From contig JAYMSP010000640.1 of assembly GCA_036897095.1 (NCBI GenBank), forward strand, positions 1 through 44,905: a stretch of DNA of 44,905 bases, given 5' to 3'. This DNA is from Plantago elongata. Taxonomy: Eukaryota; Streptophyta; Magnoliopsida; Lamiales; Plantaginaceae. The translations under genes and the position numbers were made by a program. The notes under the pieces were generated by a model, which made no database searches, was not told where the DNA came from, and saw nothing but the letters and a program-made list of their open reading frames with translations. Positions 1 to 9,589 of the stretch are shown here, piece by piece (position 1 is the first letter of the stretch; each line of letters begins with the position of its first letter).

Positions 1-23
1 ATAACGCTGAACATTAATCTTAC

Positions 24-440
24 ATATTGCTTCAAAATCTGTTCAACTGGATGTGGCGGCTTTGGAGCTCCGCCATAGTAGCTCCAGAGATAGCTCTCAG
101 GATCAGGAGCATGCATGAGGGTCAAAAAGGAGAACGGTTCCTTCGGAGCGCCCGGTTGTGATGGTTGCTGAGTTGACTGAGACGGAGGAGCATCAGGAAC
201 ACTAGGAGGCGCATGACTCGATTCATCTTGTGCACTGATCATCATCGGCTCCGCTGGTGGATTAGAAGAACCTGCTTCCACATCATTGGATCGCTCCGGG
301 CATATTGGCCGAAAGAGAGGGACATGAGGAACGCCAGGAGGAGGAGGACACGGGGGTCCTGGTGGACCACCAAAGAGTGGTCGCTTTGACGTATCCTCCT
401 CGACCAACTTGCCCTTTCCCTTGTCATTGTTGTTCGTCAT
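24..440 (-). CDS. Proline-rich protein of unknown function, first exon (gene continues off the left edge)
   Basis: An open frame starts at the ATG at 440 and runs 139 codons to a good splice donor (GTAAGA) just below base 24, in phase 0. The protein begins MTNNNDKGKGKLVEED. It continues with proline clusters (FGGPPGPPCPPPPGVP at about residues 24-39, then a Ser/Pro/Gln-rich stretch) and ends near the donor with a Trp/Tyr-rich piece (SYLWSYYGGAPKPPHP). The reading frame also stays open beyond the donor to base 1, so the exon may run on. I do not recognise the family. The composition suits a low-complexity N-terminus of a nuclear regulator or of a transposon-encoded protein, but nothing in the window decides this. 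There is no signal peptide or membrane segment. Confidence 0.45.
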
Positions 441-950
441 CTCGAAAGAAATAAGGAGCGGTATTAATTGAATGATAATCTGTGTACAGGTGGTGCAGAG
501 AGTGTATGGCAACATTGATATCGGAGAGGAGAATATATAGAGACTGAAAGGGTGGGAGCGTTTGAAGAAGACAGTGCCATGAACAGATGTGAAGTCTCTT
601 CATGGAAAGATGCAACATTTCGTCGAATAGAGTAAAACCAGTTCGAATTGAAAAGGTGTGTTTTATCAGGGAGGGTAGTTAATTCAGTTCGAGTAAATTT
701 CAAATTTACCCATGTAATTTGACTAATTGAAATTTCGAAGATAAATGTATTCTGATTTAATTTTGTAGAGGTCCGAATACTTTTTCCAAAGGGGGCAACT
801 TTGCAAATAATGCAACAATCTTATTTTCCATTATATTACAAAAATACTCCACTCACATAATTATATATGCTCCAAATCTTGTTTCGTACTCCTTCCGTTT
901 CACCAAATTTTATATATTTGTCATTTTTAACGTCCCACTGTTAACAAATA
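441..950. other. Leader and intergenic DNA upstream of the proline-rich gene
   Basis: About 250 bases upstream of the ATG at 440 probably hold the promoter and leader of the minus-strand proline-rich gene. The rest is AT-rich. Near 887-905 there is a stretch reading tactccttccgtttc, which resembles one end of a Stowaway-type MITE and lies just outside the fuller element at 951-1201, suggesting nested insertions. Short ORFs on the minus strand here show no recognisable protein. Confidence 0.4.
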
Positions 951-1201
951 CTCCATTCGATCCAATAAAAGCTTCCTAGCTTCAACTTTCTCTTATATTA
1001 AGGAAATTATAATAAAAAAATAGTTTATAAGAGGTTTTATATTGGTAAAGTTGTAAGTGGACGATAAAATAATAGAGAAATTAAATAAAGTGGAAAAGAG
1101 AATAATAAAGAATTAGTTAGTGGAGTGAAAATGAAATTAGAAAGTTTGTGATGTAACACCAAAAAGAAAAAATTAGTAAGTTATTAAAAGAACAGAGGGA
1201 G
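951..1201. mobile_element. Stowaway-like MITE (Tc1/mariner type), about 251 bp
   Basis: The left end reads CTCCATTCGATC and the right end, on the reverse strand, CTCCCTCTGTTC. Both resemble the known Stowaway terminus CTCCCTCCGTYCC. The element is bordered by TA on each side (949-950 and 1202-1203), the expected target duplication. The interior is AT-rich and non-coding. It shares long stretches with the copy at 8260-8492, such as gtaacaccaaaaag and ttgtaagt followed by gataaa. Non-autonomous. Confidence 0.65.
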
Positions 1202-1203
1202 TA

Positions 1204-1678
1204 ATCAATTTCAACTTTATATAGTTTGATGCGGCGAAAAGAGTGCACACATTTCGTTAAGTTAACAAGAGTTGAATATTCATCTTTTATTAATGTTATT
1301 TTTATCCGTCCTGTAGATTTTCATAAATTTTTATCAGTCCCATAGTTATTGCTAAAGTAGATGAATTCAGTAACGTAATAATTACTCTGATCAGAATGAA
1401 CAAATCTCATAGATAGTTTCAGTCGTAAGAAACCAATTTATCCAAGATTCAGTACATAAGGATTTGGTGCCTAATGAAAGGTTGCAGAAAAAACATCAAG
1501 CCAATTTGGTTTTCAGTATTTATTTCAAGTTCTCTATTTCAAGAATCTTGGGTACTTGCTTGCTAAAAAGGCGGAAAACCAGCTTTTGCAACTGAGTACA
1601 GAAGATTAAATGTGAATTGACAGCAAAGATGGATAAACAAACTCAAACAGTGGTTAAAGATCTGTCTCTTGTAGGGGT
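1204..1678. other. Intergenic DNA and 3' UTR of the ATP synthase gene
   Basis: Nothing coding is visible. The part nearest 1679 should be the 3' untranslated region of the minus-strand ATP synthase delta' gene. The remainder is AT-rich spacer. Confidence 0.4.
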
Positions 1679-4254
1679 TTATCCTGTAAGAGCAGCATTG
1701 AGTGCACTGTGTACATCTACGCCAATTTGTGCCTCGGCTTTCTCCACATCAGTTGTTGCAGAGCTCATCTTCTGTTGGGACTCTGCAAGGCCTTTCTGGA
1801 CCAAAGCTGGATCAATACGGTCCACTGGAATGGCTTCAATGGCTATTATATCAGCAATAGAGTTTGCATGGACAAAAGCAAACCCACCGCTCAAAAAGTA
1901 CTTGGAGACATCAGTTCCCTCATGAACTGATATGACACCGGGCTTAAGCTCAGCAATTGTAGCAACATGACCAGGCAGAACACCCATCTGTCCAGTTGTA
2001 GCCGGAACAATGACCATATCAACCTGAAAAATACGGTAAAACAGATCAGTATACAATCTTTTTAATTGGTCTTCATGCTCAATTATTTGCCAGGAAGATA
2101 AAATCAAGTATCATGGTTAGATTTCAGAGGGCTATAAAAGTTCAAGGATAATTGCAAATCTTCCGAATCATTATGAACCATAAGTCATACCATGATAACA
2201 CAGCAGTAACTGTAGTATTTGATCACAACAAGGATCAACGCCACCTACCTACCTAAAGATACCCAGGGTTACTTGCAAATCGGTTAATTTTAATAGTACA
2301 AATCTACACAAACCATCCAACTCCATTCAATTTCAAGCCACCTAAAATGTTGAATGGCACATCATTTGTAGTAGCACACTAGTCGTCACATGGACAATTG
2401 AAGTCTTGCATCAGCTGCCTAAAATTCCAATGTTAGATGCACTAATTTATATAATTCTCACTTTTGATCTTAAGTAGGTACGTTAATTTACATGGCAACA
2501 GCTGTACATGTGCTACTTTTACATAGAATGTTTAGTAAGTTGTTAAGCGGTCATACATATATGGTATACCTAATTCAATAGAAATGTTCACTCCATACCT
2601 CTGAGACTCTTCACAAAGCCCAATAGTCTAAATACTAGATTCAAGCTTTGCTAACAAATGCCAAGGACAGAAGTGTTCTGCAAACCTCCATTATTGTTTA
2701 TGCCAATACTTGGTAGTACATACAATATTCATTTCCAGCAGATGCTTCCTCTTACTCATGAGTCATGATATAAGTAACAGAATTCTATAACAGCCATGAC
2801 GAAGAAGATCCTACAGTAGCCTAGACCTAGACCTTATTAAATGAACATAAATTTAAATAGAAATGTTTTAACTAATACTTACAATATTCCCAAATAGATG
2901 CTTCCTCTTACTCATGAATCACATTCTACCCTAGATCAATTGCTGAGGCATTCATTCGTTACACATCAGTGAGACTTTCGAATGCAAAGTGCTTGAAAAT
3001 CTTCTTCAATCCTATTCATACCAAAACTCATTGTACACATCTCAGGCAGATACACTCCTACTTTAGCCTAGACCTAATTTATGATTTAGAAAGACTATCC
3101 CCAAATAAACTTTCTAAAAGCTCAATCTCTAGTAAAAACCTACCATAAGCCAGTCAATTCAAACACTACGTTCAATCATCCTAGACCAATTATCGAGATT
3201 TTCATTCGTTACACATCAGTGAGACTTTCAAATGCAAATTGCTTGCCAAATGACAAAGCTTCTCTGTTCCTATTCATACCAAAACTCACCCTACACATTT
3301 CAGGTAGATGCTTCTCTACTGTAGCCTAGACCTAATTTATGATTTAGAGACACTGACAATCTATCCCGATGCTCAATGAGCTTCCTGAAAGTTCAATCTC
3401 ATAGCAAAAACGCACCATATTCCAATCATCTAAACACTTAAATTCAATCACCCTCAATAATTATAAATGACAAGCAACACAACCGAGCTAAATTATGATT
3501 TCGAACAATGGTAATCTATCGCCAAAGCTCAATAAGCTTCCTGAAAGTTCAATCACTAGCAAAATCACACCATATTCCACTCATCTAAACACTAAATTCA
3601 ATCACCCTCACCAATTATAAACGACAAACAACATAACAGAGCTAAATTATGATTTTGAAACACCAGCAATCTATCGCCAAAACTCAATAAGCTTCCTAAA
3701 AGTTCATCTCTAGCAAAATCACACCATACGGCAATCAATCTAACACTACATTTAATCATCCTCACCAAATATGCACAACACACAACATAACGGAGCTAAT
3801 TTGTAATTTAGAGACGCTGACAATCCATCCGTAAAGCTCAATAAACTTCCTGAAAGTTCAATCTCTAGCAAAAAACGCACCATACGCCAATCAATCAAAC
3901 ACTACCTTCAATCATCCTCACCAAACACGCATAACAAACAACAAAACAATTCCAAAAAGATCAATAAATCCGTCAGCAACCAAGCAAACAATTCACCTCT
4001 TTAGCGGCCAAAACGGAGCTATAGGGAAGAACGAGATTAACAGTCAGCTTAGAAGGAATGGTGGAAGGCGTGGGCGGACGCTCCTTCATGTAAGCCGAGG
4101 GTGTTTTGGGTGGATCTATGTTGGGAATCATTTTCTTCCAGGAGTCGATGAAAGTGGAGTCCCCGGTCGTCTCCGCCGGTAGATCGGTGGAGAACAATCG
4201 CATCGCGGCCGAAGCACGGCTCTGGAGGAGCCTTTGACCTTGTCGGAGCATCAT
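1679..4254 (-). CDS. ATP synthase subunit delta', mitochondrial (bacterial epsilon homologue)
   Basis: Two exons: 3997-4254 (86 codons) and 1679-2023 (114 codons plus stop), joined in phase 0 across a 1,973-bp intron with GT/AG ends. This gives 200 residues, the usual plant length. The protein is a subunit of the F1 central stalk, which couples proton flow to ATP synthesis in the inner mitochondrial membrane. The N-terminus is a typical mitochondrial presequence (Met-Met-Leu-Arg, Arg-rich, no acidic residue before about residue 24, with RLFST as probable cleavage region). The mature part has the epsilon-type beta-sandwich ([11 protein letters not shown], then [21 protein letters not shown]) and a C-terminal helical hairpin with [17 protein letters not shown]. 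Two adjacent ATGs (4254 and 4251) are possible starts, and the first is taken. The intron is unusual in being built of tandem repeats. Confidence 0.95.
2817..3950. repeat. Tandem repeat array inside the ATP synthase delta' intron
   Basis: Units of about 155 bp recur with starts near 3361, 3516, 3671 and 3825, marked by ctatc, then ctcaataagcttcctgaaag, tagcaaaa and ttcaatcatcctcacc. Upstream, a longer form of about 257-266 bp starts near 3095, with tagcctagacctaatttatg at about 3064 and 3321. It carries an extra piece (cattcgttacacatcagtga) seen at about 2951 and 3202. Copies are diverged but alignable throughout. The array fills over half the intron and stops just before the exon 1 donor. 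Confidence 0.85.
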
Positions 4255-4453
4255 CGTCGCTGAGTTCGGAACTGAGTCAGAGCGAGTTGGTGTCTGTTGT
4301 GAGATTGGGAGAAACTGAGGAAGATGGTGATGAGCTGAAAAGGTGAATTGGGGAGAAAAACCTGGATTTTCTATAATGGGCCGGATTGTTTTACTGGACT
4401 GTGGACACATGCCAGCCCAATACTTCTAGTTATTTTATAATGTTTCATCCGTA

Positions 4454-4657
4454 CTCCGTCCCGGACTCAACTTCCCGTTGATTCGAGTATAAGTTTAAGA
4501 AAGAGAGAGGTAGATTAAGAGAGATCAGAATGAAGTAGGTGAAAGTGTTAATAGAGTATGATGGAGCGGAATAACCTTTCTCTAAATTGAAAAGAAAAAA
4601 ATTAAGTTGGAACGAATGAAAACGAAAAGTAGGAAGTTAAACTTGTGGCGGAAAAAG
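4454..4657. mobile_element. Degraded Stowaway-like MITE, about 204 bp
   Basis: The left end reads CTCCGTCCCGGAC preceded by TA. The right end on the reverse strand reads CTTTTTCCGCCAC, followed outward by TA. The match to the Stowaway terminus is good on the left and weak on the right, so the element is old. The interior is purine-rich and non-coding. It lies between the ATP synthase and CDC20-like genes. Confidence 0.45.
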
Positions 4658-4695
4658 TATATGATTGACATAATCAGTTATGTGGATATTACACG

Positions 4696-4726
4696 GTGAA
4701 GCCTCTTACTTTTATCGAGGCTTCAC
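4696..4726. repeat. Perfect 10-bp stem hairpin near the 3' side of the CDC20-like gene
   Basis: gtgaagcctc and gaggcttcac form a perfect 10-bp inverted repeat around an 11-base loop. It sits about 290 bases past the CDC20-like stop codon on the minus strand, so it could be in or just beyond that 3' end. No function is shown. Confidence 0.5.
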
Positions 4727-5018
4727 TTGTTATTGTTATGGTTCCCTCGAAGCGAAAATATATCAAGTCTTGTCACAGGCAAAAAGTTTTATATGGAGAT
4801 TGAAGGTGCAGTTCAAAACACAAAATTTCAAGCAGGACTGTCTAGAGATGAAACAGTGACTATCTTTAGCAGGACCGTCTATATACAATTTACAGATGGA
4901 ACATGATGAAAATCTCAGACGCGACATACATGTCCTGATGTTGATGAAGCTATCAAATAACAGCGCATGCATTGCCATAAGATCAGCTAAATGAATGTAC
5001 AAACATGAGGCCTTTTTA

Positions 5019-7080
5019 TTATCGTATCTGTAATGTCTTGAATGACAATAGACTATCTAAATAGGAGCTACTTGAACTGGTATCTGTGGCAGGACCAAAA
5101 ACATCCCAGAAGCGTAATGTCTCATCTGCTGCAGCTGAGACGGCAGTCAATCCATCAGGGCTCTGTCAAACACGAGTTAAAACAAAGCTCAGGTTGGAAA
5201 AGTACTGCACTTTCAATCTTAAGTAGCATTCACCAGAAGCCTGACCTGTGATAATTGGAGGACTCTATCAGTATGACCCGTATACTCTACCAATTTAGAC
5301 ATGGAAGGGTACTTCCACAAACATATTTTGTTACTGTTGTTACTATCTACAGCGTTGCCGGTTCCACTTAAAATCTCTTTATGGTGCCTATTCCATTGCA
5401 GGCCAGTTATCTGATCTCAGAACAAATTAATTTCAGACGACACATCTGATAATACAAACAGATGGAGAGATAAGCAGTTTTAACTAGCAACTTACCTGTG
5501 CAAAAGTGCCAGTGCTGCTAACACATGTCCCATTTTGTATGTTCCATATCTTGAGAAAGCCATCTCCTAAGCCTCCTCCAGAGGCTAAAACGTCGTGATT
5601 ATAAGGACACCATGCGAGAGCCTTAACTGAAGCAAGATGGTTTAATTGGTACAGAATCTGCATAGAGCTCATTTTACGTGCATCCAATATGAATAATCGA
5701 TCATCATCACCACCACTAGCTAATGTGTTACCGGTTATGGACCACCTCAAACCACAAATTTCACCACTGTGCACTTTGGACAGGGATACAATGCTGTTTT
5801 TTGCTCTCACTGTCAATCAAAAAGTCGAAAAACACATAAGACACTAGATAGTGAGATGCATATGCAGCACAATTCCATTTCAGAAACTGTAAAAATTCAT
5901 CAATTTGATTACCGTCATGGTTGATGATAGTTCTATCTTTGCTGCCTGAAGTTAATATCCGTCCGTTCCAAGCAATGCATCCCACTCTTTTAAAGTGACC
6001 ATCTAGAAATCTCAACTGTGGAGGGGAAAAAGACTCGAAATCAAACAAAATCAACAAATTGAAGAATATAAAATCCTCATTCTTGATATGAGATCAGGAC
6101 TTACAGGCTTAAGTGTCTCTGCATCATATAGCTTCACGCCCGAGGGACAGGCGTATCCGACTGCTATAGTTTTGCCATCTCCTGACCAAGCTACACAAGA
6201 AGGATACCTTCTTCCATATGTCTCTCGAGACAATACATTGACTTCATAGTTGGTAGCATTCCACAAGTACGATTTGTCGCCCAATGCAATAGCCAGAATG
6301 TTCGTCTTTCCCCAGTCCATGACGTTGAGATGGTAATCATTTATTATGTGTCGTGCATCTATATAAGAAATCTCATTCTGCATAGAGCAGGAGACTTAAA
6401 ATTGTCCTATACGGGATAAACCAATATTGATAGCATAGAGGAAAATTAACAAGCAGGTAGTGTGCACAATAGTACCGCAGGAAATCGCCTTACTGGCTGC
6501 TTAAAACTCGATAACTCCTCATCGCTACGTCTAATCTCCTCAATCATACATTTCATTTTCCCACTCGATTTAGGGCTCCCCCTGAAAACCAGCATCTGAA
6601 ATAGCCTTCCTTCGTTGTCTAGTTTCAGAGATTCCAACTTTTCACGATATCCTATCTGCCCTTCAATCACAACAAATACTTCTCAAAACCAAATAGCATA
6701 CTAAAAATTGAGCCAATTGGGCACATTCCGCAAGAACACGTTCAAGAAGCAAACAGAATTTGACCAAGAATCGAAGCGAAAACGAAACTAACATACGATT
6801 GAGTTGGGTTTGGAATTGTTTCTGGAAGTCCTGTTGGCCAATTCACTGTGTGCTTGATCAATATCCATCAGGCTCCGATTCGGTATGAACCGATCGCCCT
6901 GTTTTCACACACATACGATTAATTCACAATCTATTCAGTATATCAAGAAAATGAAAGGATTAATTGACAGAAGACGAAAACCTTGCGTACCGAAAAATCG
7001 TATTTGACAGGGCTGTCGTGAAGACGAGTGGGAGAGTACCAGTCGGATTGAAGCCTCCAATCGTACTCGCTATCATCCAT
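5019..7080 (-). CDS. CDC20: CDC20-like WD40 activator of the anaphase-promoting complex, divergent
   Basis: Eight exons join in frame: 6991-7080, 6797-6898, 6476-6655, 6105-6377, 5913-6015, 5496-5809, 5246-5410 and 5019-5162, giving 456 residues. CDC20 family proteins bind APC/C and bring substrates for ubiquitination in mitosis. Visible marks are the C-box DRFIPNR (residues 32-38, followed by SLMDIDQAH), a seven-bladed WD40 region (INDYHLNVMDWG; CIAWNGRILTSGSKD; SGEICGLRWS; VKALAWCPYNHDVLASGGG; ICLWKYPSM; DETLRFWDVFG) and the C-terminal Ile-Arg tail (LQIR) that docks on APC/C. It departs from canonical plant CDC20: the N-terminus is short, no KEN box was seen, and the usual SSHGF loop before LWKYPSM is replaced by a longer Asn/Ser-rich loop (SGTGNAVDSNNSNKI). 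It fits a diverged CDC20 paralogue better than CDH1/FZR. Confidence 0.88.
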
Positions 7081-7420
7081 TGTTAATCAACTTAAGATCA
7101 TTCGATGTAAATTCGACAAAAAAGGAAACAGGGTATAGATATGTTGAAGTAAAACTTATAATGTATCTTCGCGCCACTTTTGATTTTGCTGTAATTTTTA
7201 ACTGTCTACAGTTATCGGTTGAAAGGGAGAATCTCATGTGTTGCATTTGCATGCTACCATTTGCTTGGCACGGCTAAACAAGAATGAAATTTACTCCCAC
7301 TACTGATCATTTTGTACTTTCTAGTTTCTAATGTACTCCCATATTTTCAATAAAATTTTTATACAAAGTTACTTTTTCTAATGAAGAATTAAAAAATGAA
7401 AAATATTAAATGCAAAACAA
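7081..7420. other. Promoter side of the CDC20-like gene, AT-rich
   Basis: Upstream region of the minus-strand CDC20-like gene. No clear coding sequence. It becomes strongly AT-rich toward the inverted-repeat element that starts at about 7421. Confidence 0.4.
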
Positions 7421-8222
7421 TTTTTACTAAACGCAGGACACAATTTTAATATATTATAAATCAATTTAAAATTACATTAATTTATAAAATAATCCCATTA
7501 ACTTTAAAATACTACAATTTTATCCAAATATAATTTATTTATGCATTTGAACTCTATAACATGCGCCTTCCCGTCAATATTTAAACAAATATAATTAAAG
7601 AACACGAGGAGGTTATAATTTTTAAACAATCATAATAAAAGTCAATGACAATATTAAAATAAATAAATTTCAAATGTAATCAAATCATTCATACTATATT
7701 AATACTTTTAACTATTTAAATTAAAAAATAAAATAAAATTACTAAATAGGTTGTTTGGCAGCCTTGAGGGCTGACAAAACAGCCTGTCTAGCAGCCCTTA
7801 GGGCTGCCAGAACAACCCGCCCGCCTGGCACTGTTCTGGCAGCCCCCAAGGGTGTCATATGGGTTGTCCTGGCAGCCAAGCATCATTTTAAGATTTTTTT
7901 ATATATATCTTTTTTTTTGGTGAAATATATTAATATATTTAATATTCTAATTCTATAAAATAATTATAAAAATATAGATATCAAATTAAAAAAATATTTA
8001 CTTCTTCTAATTTGTAATGGATGTCATAATCTAATTAATACTTGTATTATATACTTTTGTTCTCGTATCATAATGTAATGATTTTATATTATTATTTTCT
8101 AATATTTAAAGTATTATGGGGTTAAAATGAGCATATAATAAATATAGGGACTAAATTTTATATTTATAATATTTAAAGTACCTTTTGTAATATACTAAAA
8201 AGTGTCATGCGTTTAGTAAAAA
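7421..8222. mobile_element. Putative non-autonomous DNA transposon with inverted-repeat ends and a GC-rich core
   Basis: The sequence from 7421 (tttttactaaacgca, then gacac and an AT tail) recurs inverted at 8185-8222, with roughly 30 of 38 bases matching. Between them is very AT-rich DNA containing one GC-rich island at about 7750-7880. The island is built of short palindromic GGCAGCC/GGCTGCC motifs (for example agcagcccttagggctgcc). The right end carries a tandem copy of the motif aaaaagtgtcatgcgttt (about 8197-8235). No transposase frame is visible. The exact ends and target duplication were not determined. Confidence 0.45.
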
Positions 8223-8259
8223 GTGTCATGCGTTTGACAAGTTCTGTTTTTATTTAAAG

Positions 8260-8492
8260 AAAGTTAATTAGATATTAATCAGCTGAGAGTGGTAGAATAT
8301 TGATGATGTTGTAAGTAGATGATAAAGTAAGTGTGAGAGTGAATAAAATGATGATAAAGTAGGTGAGACAAATAATAAAGAATTAGCTAGTGGGATGGAA
8401 ATTTTCATTTTTTCATTTTTTAAGTTAGGAAGTTTCTAACGTAACACCAAAAAAGAAAAATTATGGAGTTTTTAAAAGAACATAGGGAGTAA
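8260..8492. mobile_element. Truncated relative of the Stowaway-like MITE at 951-1201
   Basis: The right half matches the 951-1201 element closely (aataataaagaattag, gtaacaccaaaaa, ttaaaagaaca, and the terminus agggagta). The interior ttgtaagtagatgataaag corresponds to ttgtaagtggacgataaaa in the other copy. The left terminus is not recognisable, so this copy is 5'-truncated or heavily mutated. Confidence 0.55.
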
Positions 8493-8667
8493 CTTTCAAC
8501 ACCTGGGTCATGTTTACTACTAACTTTTCAGTTAGATTTTCAGCTTCACGAATATTTTTTAAATAAAATTTTCGTTACATGAACGAACAACTTTTTAAAC
8601 AACAGTTAGCTAGTTTGAGAAGTTGATCAAATTAGCTTGTTATAAAAAAAACAATGTATTTCTTCAT

Positions 8668-8830
8668 TTTTTTTAAAATTCTCACTAGTATATGTTTATG
8701 CGACTAATTCAGTCGAGCACTGTCGGACCCTTTTTTAAGGGGCGGTGTTTTTCTACATTCACAAGGCTCGAAACCGAGACCTTGCTTGAATGAACTCAAG
8801 TCCCTTACTATTTGAACCAACAACCGTTGG
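8668..8830 (-). mobile_element. Possible tRNA-derived SINE
   Basis: Read on the minus strand, the unit has TGGTTCAAATAGTAAGG, resembling a pol III box A, then about 35 bases later CGGTTTCGAGCC, resembling box B with one extra T. It ends in an A-rich stretch (the complement of the T run near 8666-8677). This order and size fit plant SINEs. I cannot name a family, and the flanking duplication was not defined. Confidence 0.4.
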
Positions 8831-8977
8831 TTATATTTTTCTTCATTCGTGATATAACTAAAATTAAAAAATGTATTTCTCCACTCTAAAATTTAAAGTT
8901 TGCCATTTTTCGATTTTATTTAGTTTTACTTTTTTCTTTCTTTTTTTTTTTCATAATTTATGTACAAGTAAAATTGA

Positions 8978-9322
8978 ATGGTTAAGAGTATAACGGCACC
9001 AACGGTGAATGACACTGAACTCCAAAGTCTAGCTCAAGGTTTCGAGGTAGCCTGATTTCGTAGAATTCCAAAACACATTGTTGAAACAATCTCTGATACA
9101 ATGTTCTCATGGATAACTGATTTGAATCCGCCGTCAGATGAAGCCAAAGGGTTAATGGATCGTTGCAAGGAGCTCTCAAAGATGCCGTGGGACATCAAAT
9201 TCAAGAAAATAGATAGGAAGGTGTGTCGATCATGTAGAGCTATTATTTCGACGGGGAAGGAAGGTCTTGGTCTTCCCACCCTCGTATGTGATCCCAATTT
9301 GGGTACAAATTTTGAGTTTTAA
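8978..9322 (+). pseudogene. Small broken ORF, family not recognised
   Basis: One frame runs from an ATG at 8978 to the stop at 9322 (114 codons), interrupted by a single in-frame TGA at 9053-9055. The TGA sits in a context (GCC TGA) that could come from CGA by loss of a CpG cytosine. The protein after the stop reads like real coding sequence: FRRIPKHIVETISDTM, ITDLNPPSDEAKGLMDRCKE, KMPWDIKFKKIDRKVCRSCR. It is less AT-rich than its surroundings. There is no intron signal that would remove the stop. It may be a gene fragment carried in by a transposon, or a retrocopy. I do not recognise the parent. An intact short gene could begin at the ATG at 9101. Confidence 0.4.
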
Positions 9323-9589
9323 TGGTTTAATATATTATTGTTTATTAAATTAAAATGATCTTCGACTAGAATTTTTTCGATTTAAGAGTATTCGGGCCAT
9401 TTGTTCTACCTGGATCAAAAGCAGGGCCAGTCAATCCCAATAAGCCCATTATGCTAAATAGAACATATGGGAATTGGGATAAGCGAAGTCTTCTTCTCCG
9501 ATGAACCTGTAAACTCTAAGCTCCCATTTCCCAAATTGACCTGCCAAAATCCGCAATTACAGTCACAAATACTCAAGTTAGACAAATCA

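Noticed and set aside
1617..1930. Plus-strand ORFs opposite the ATP synthase second exon
   Set aside because: They are antisense shadows of a clearly coding minus-strand exon and have no protein features of their own.
9467..9589. Longer N-terminus for the mTERF protein from the ATG at 9467
   Set aside because: The added 41 residues look like a leader region, and the internal ATG at 9590 opens a standard organelle presequence. The longer form remains possible.
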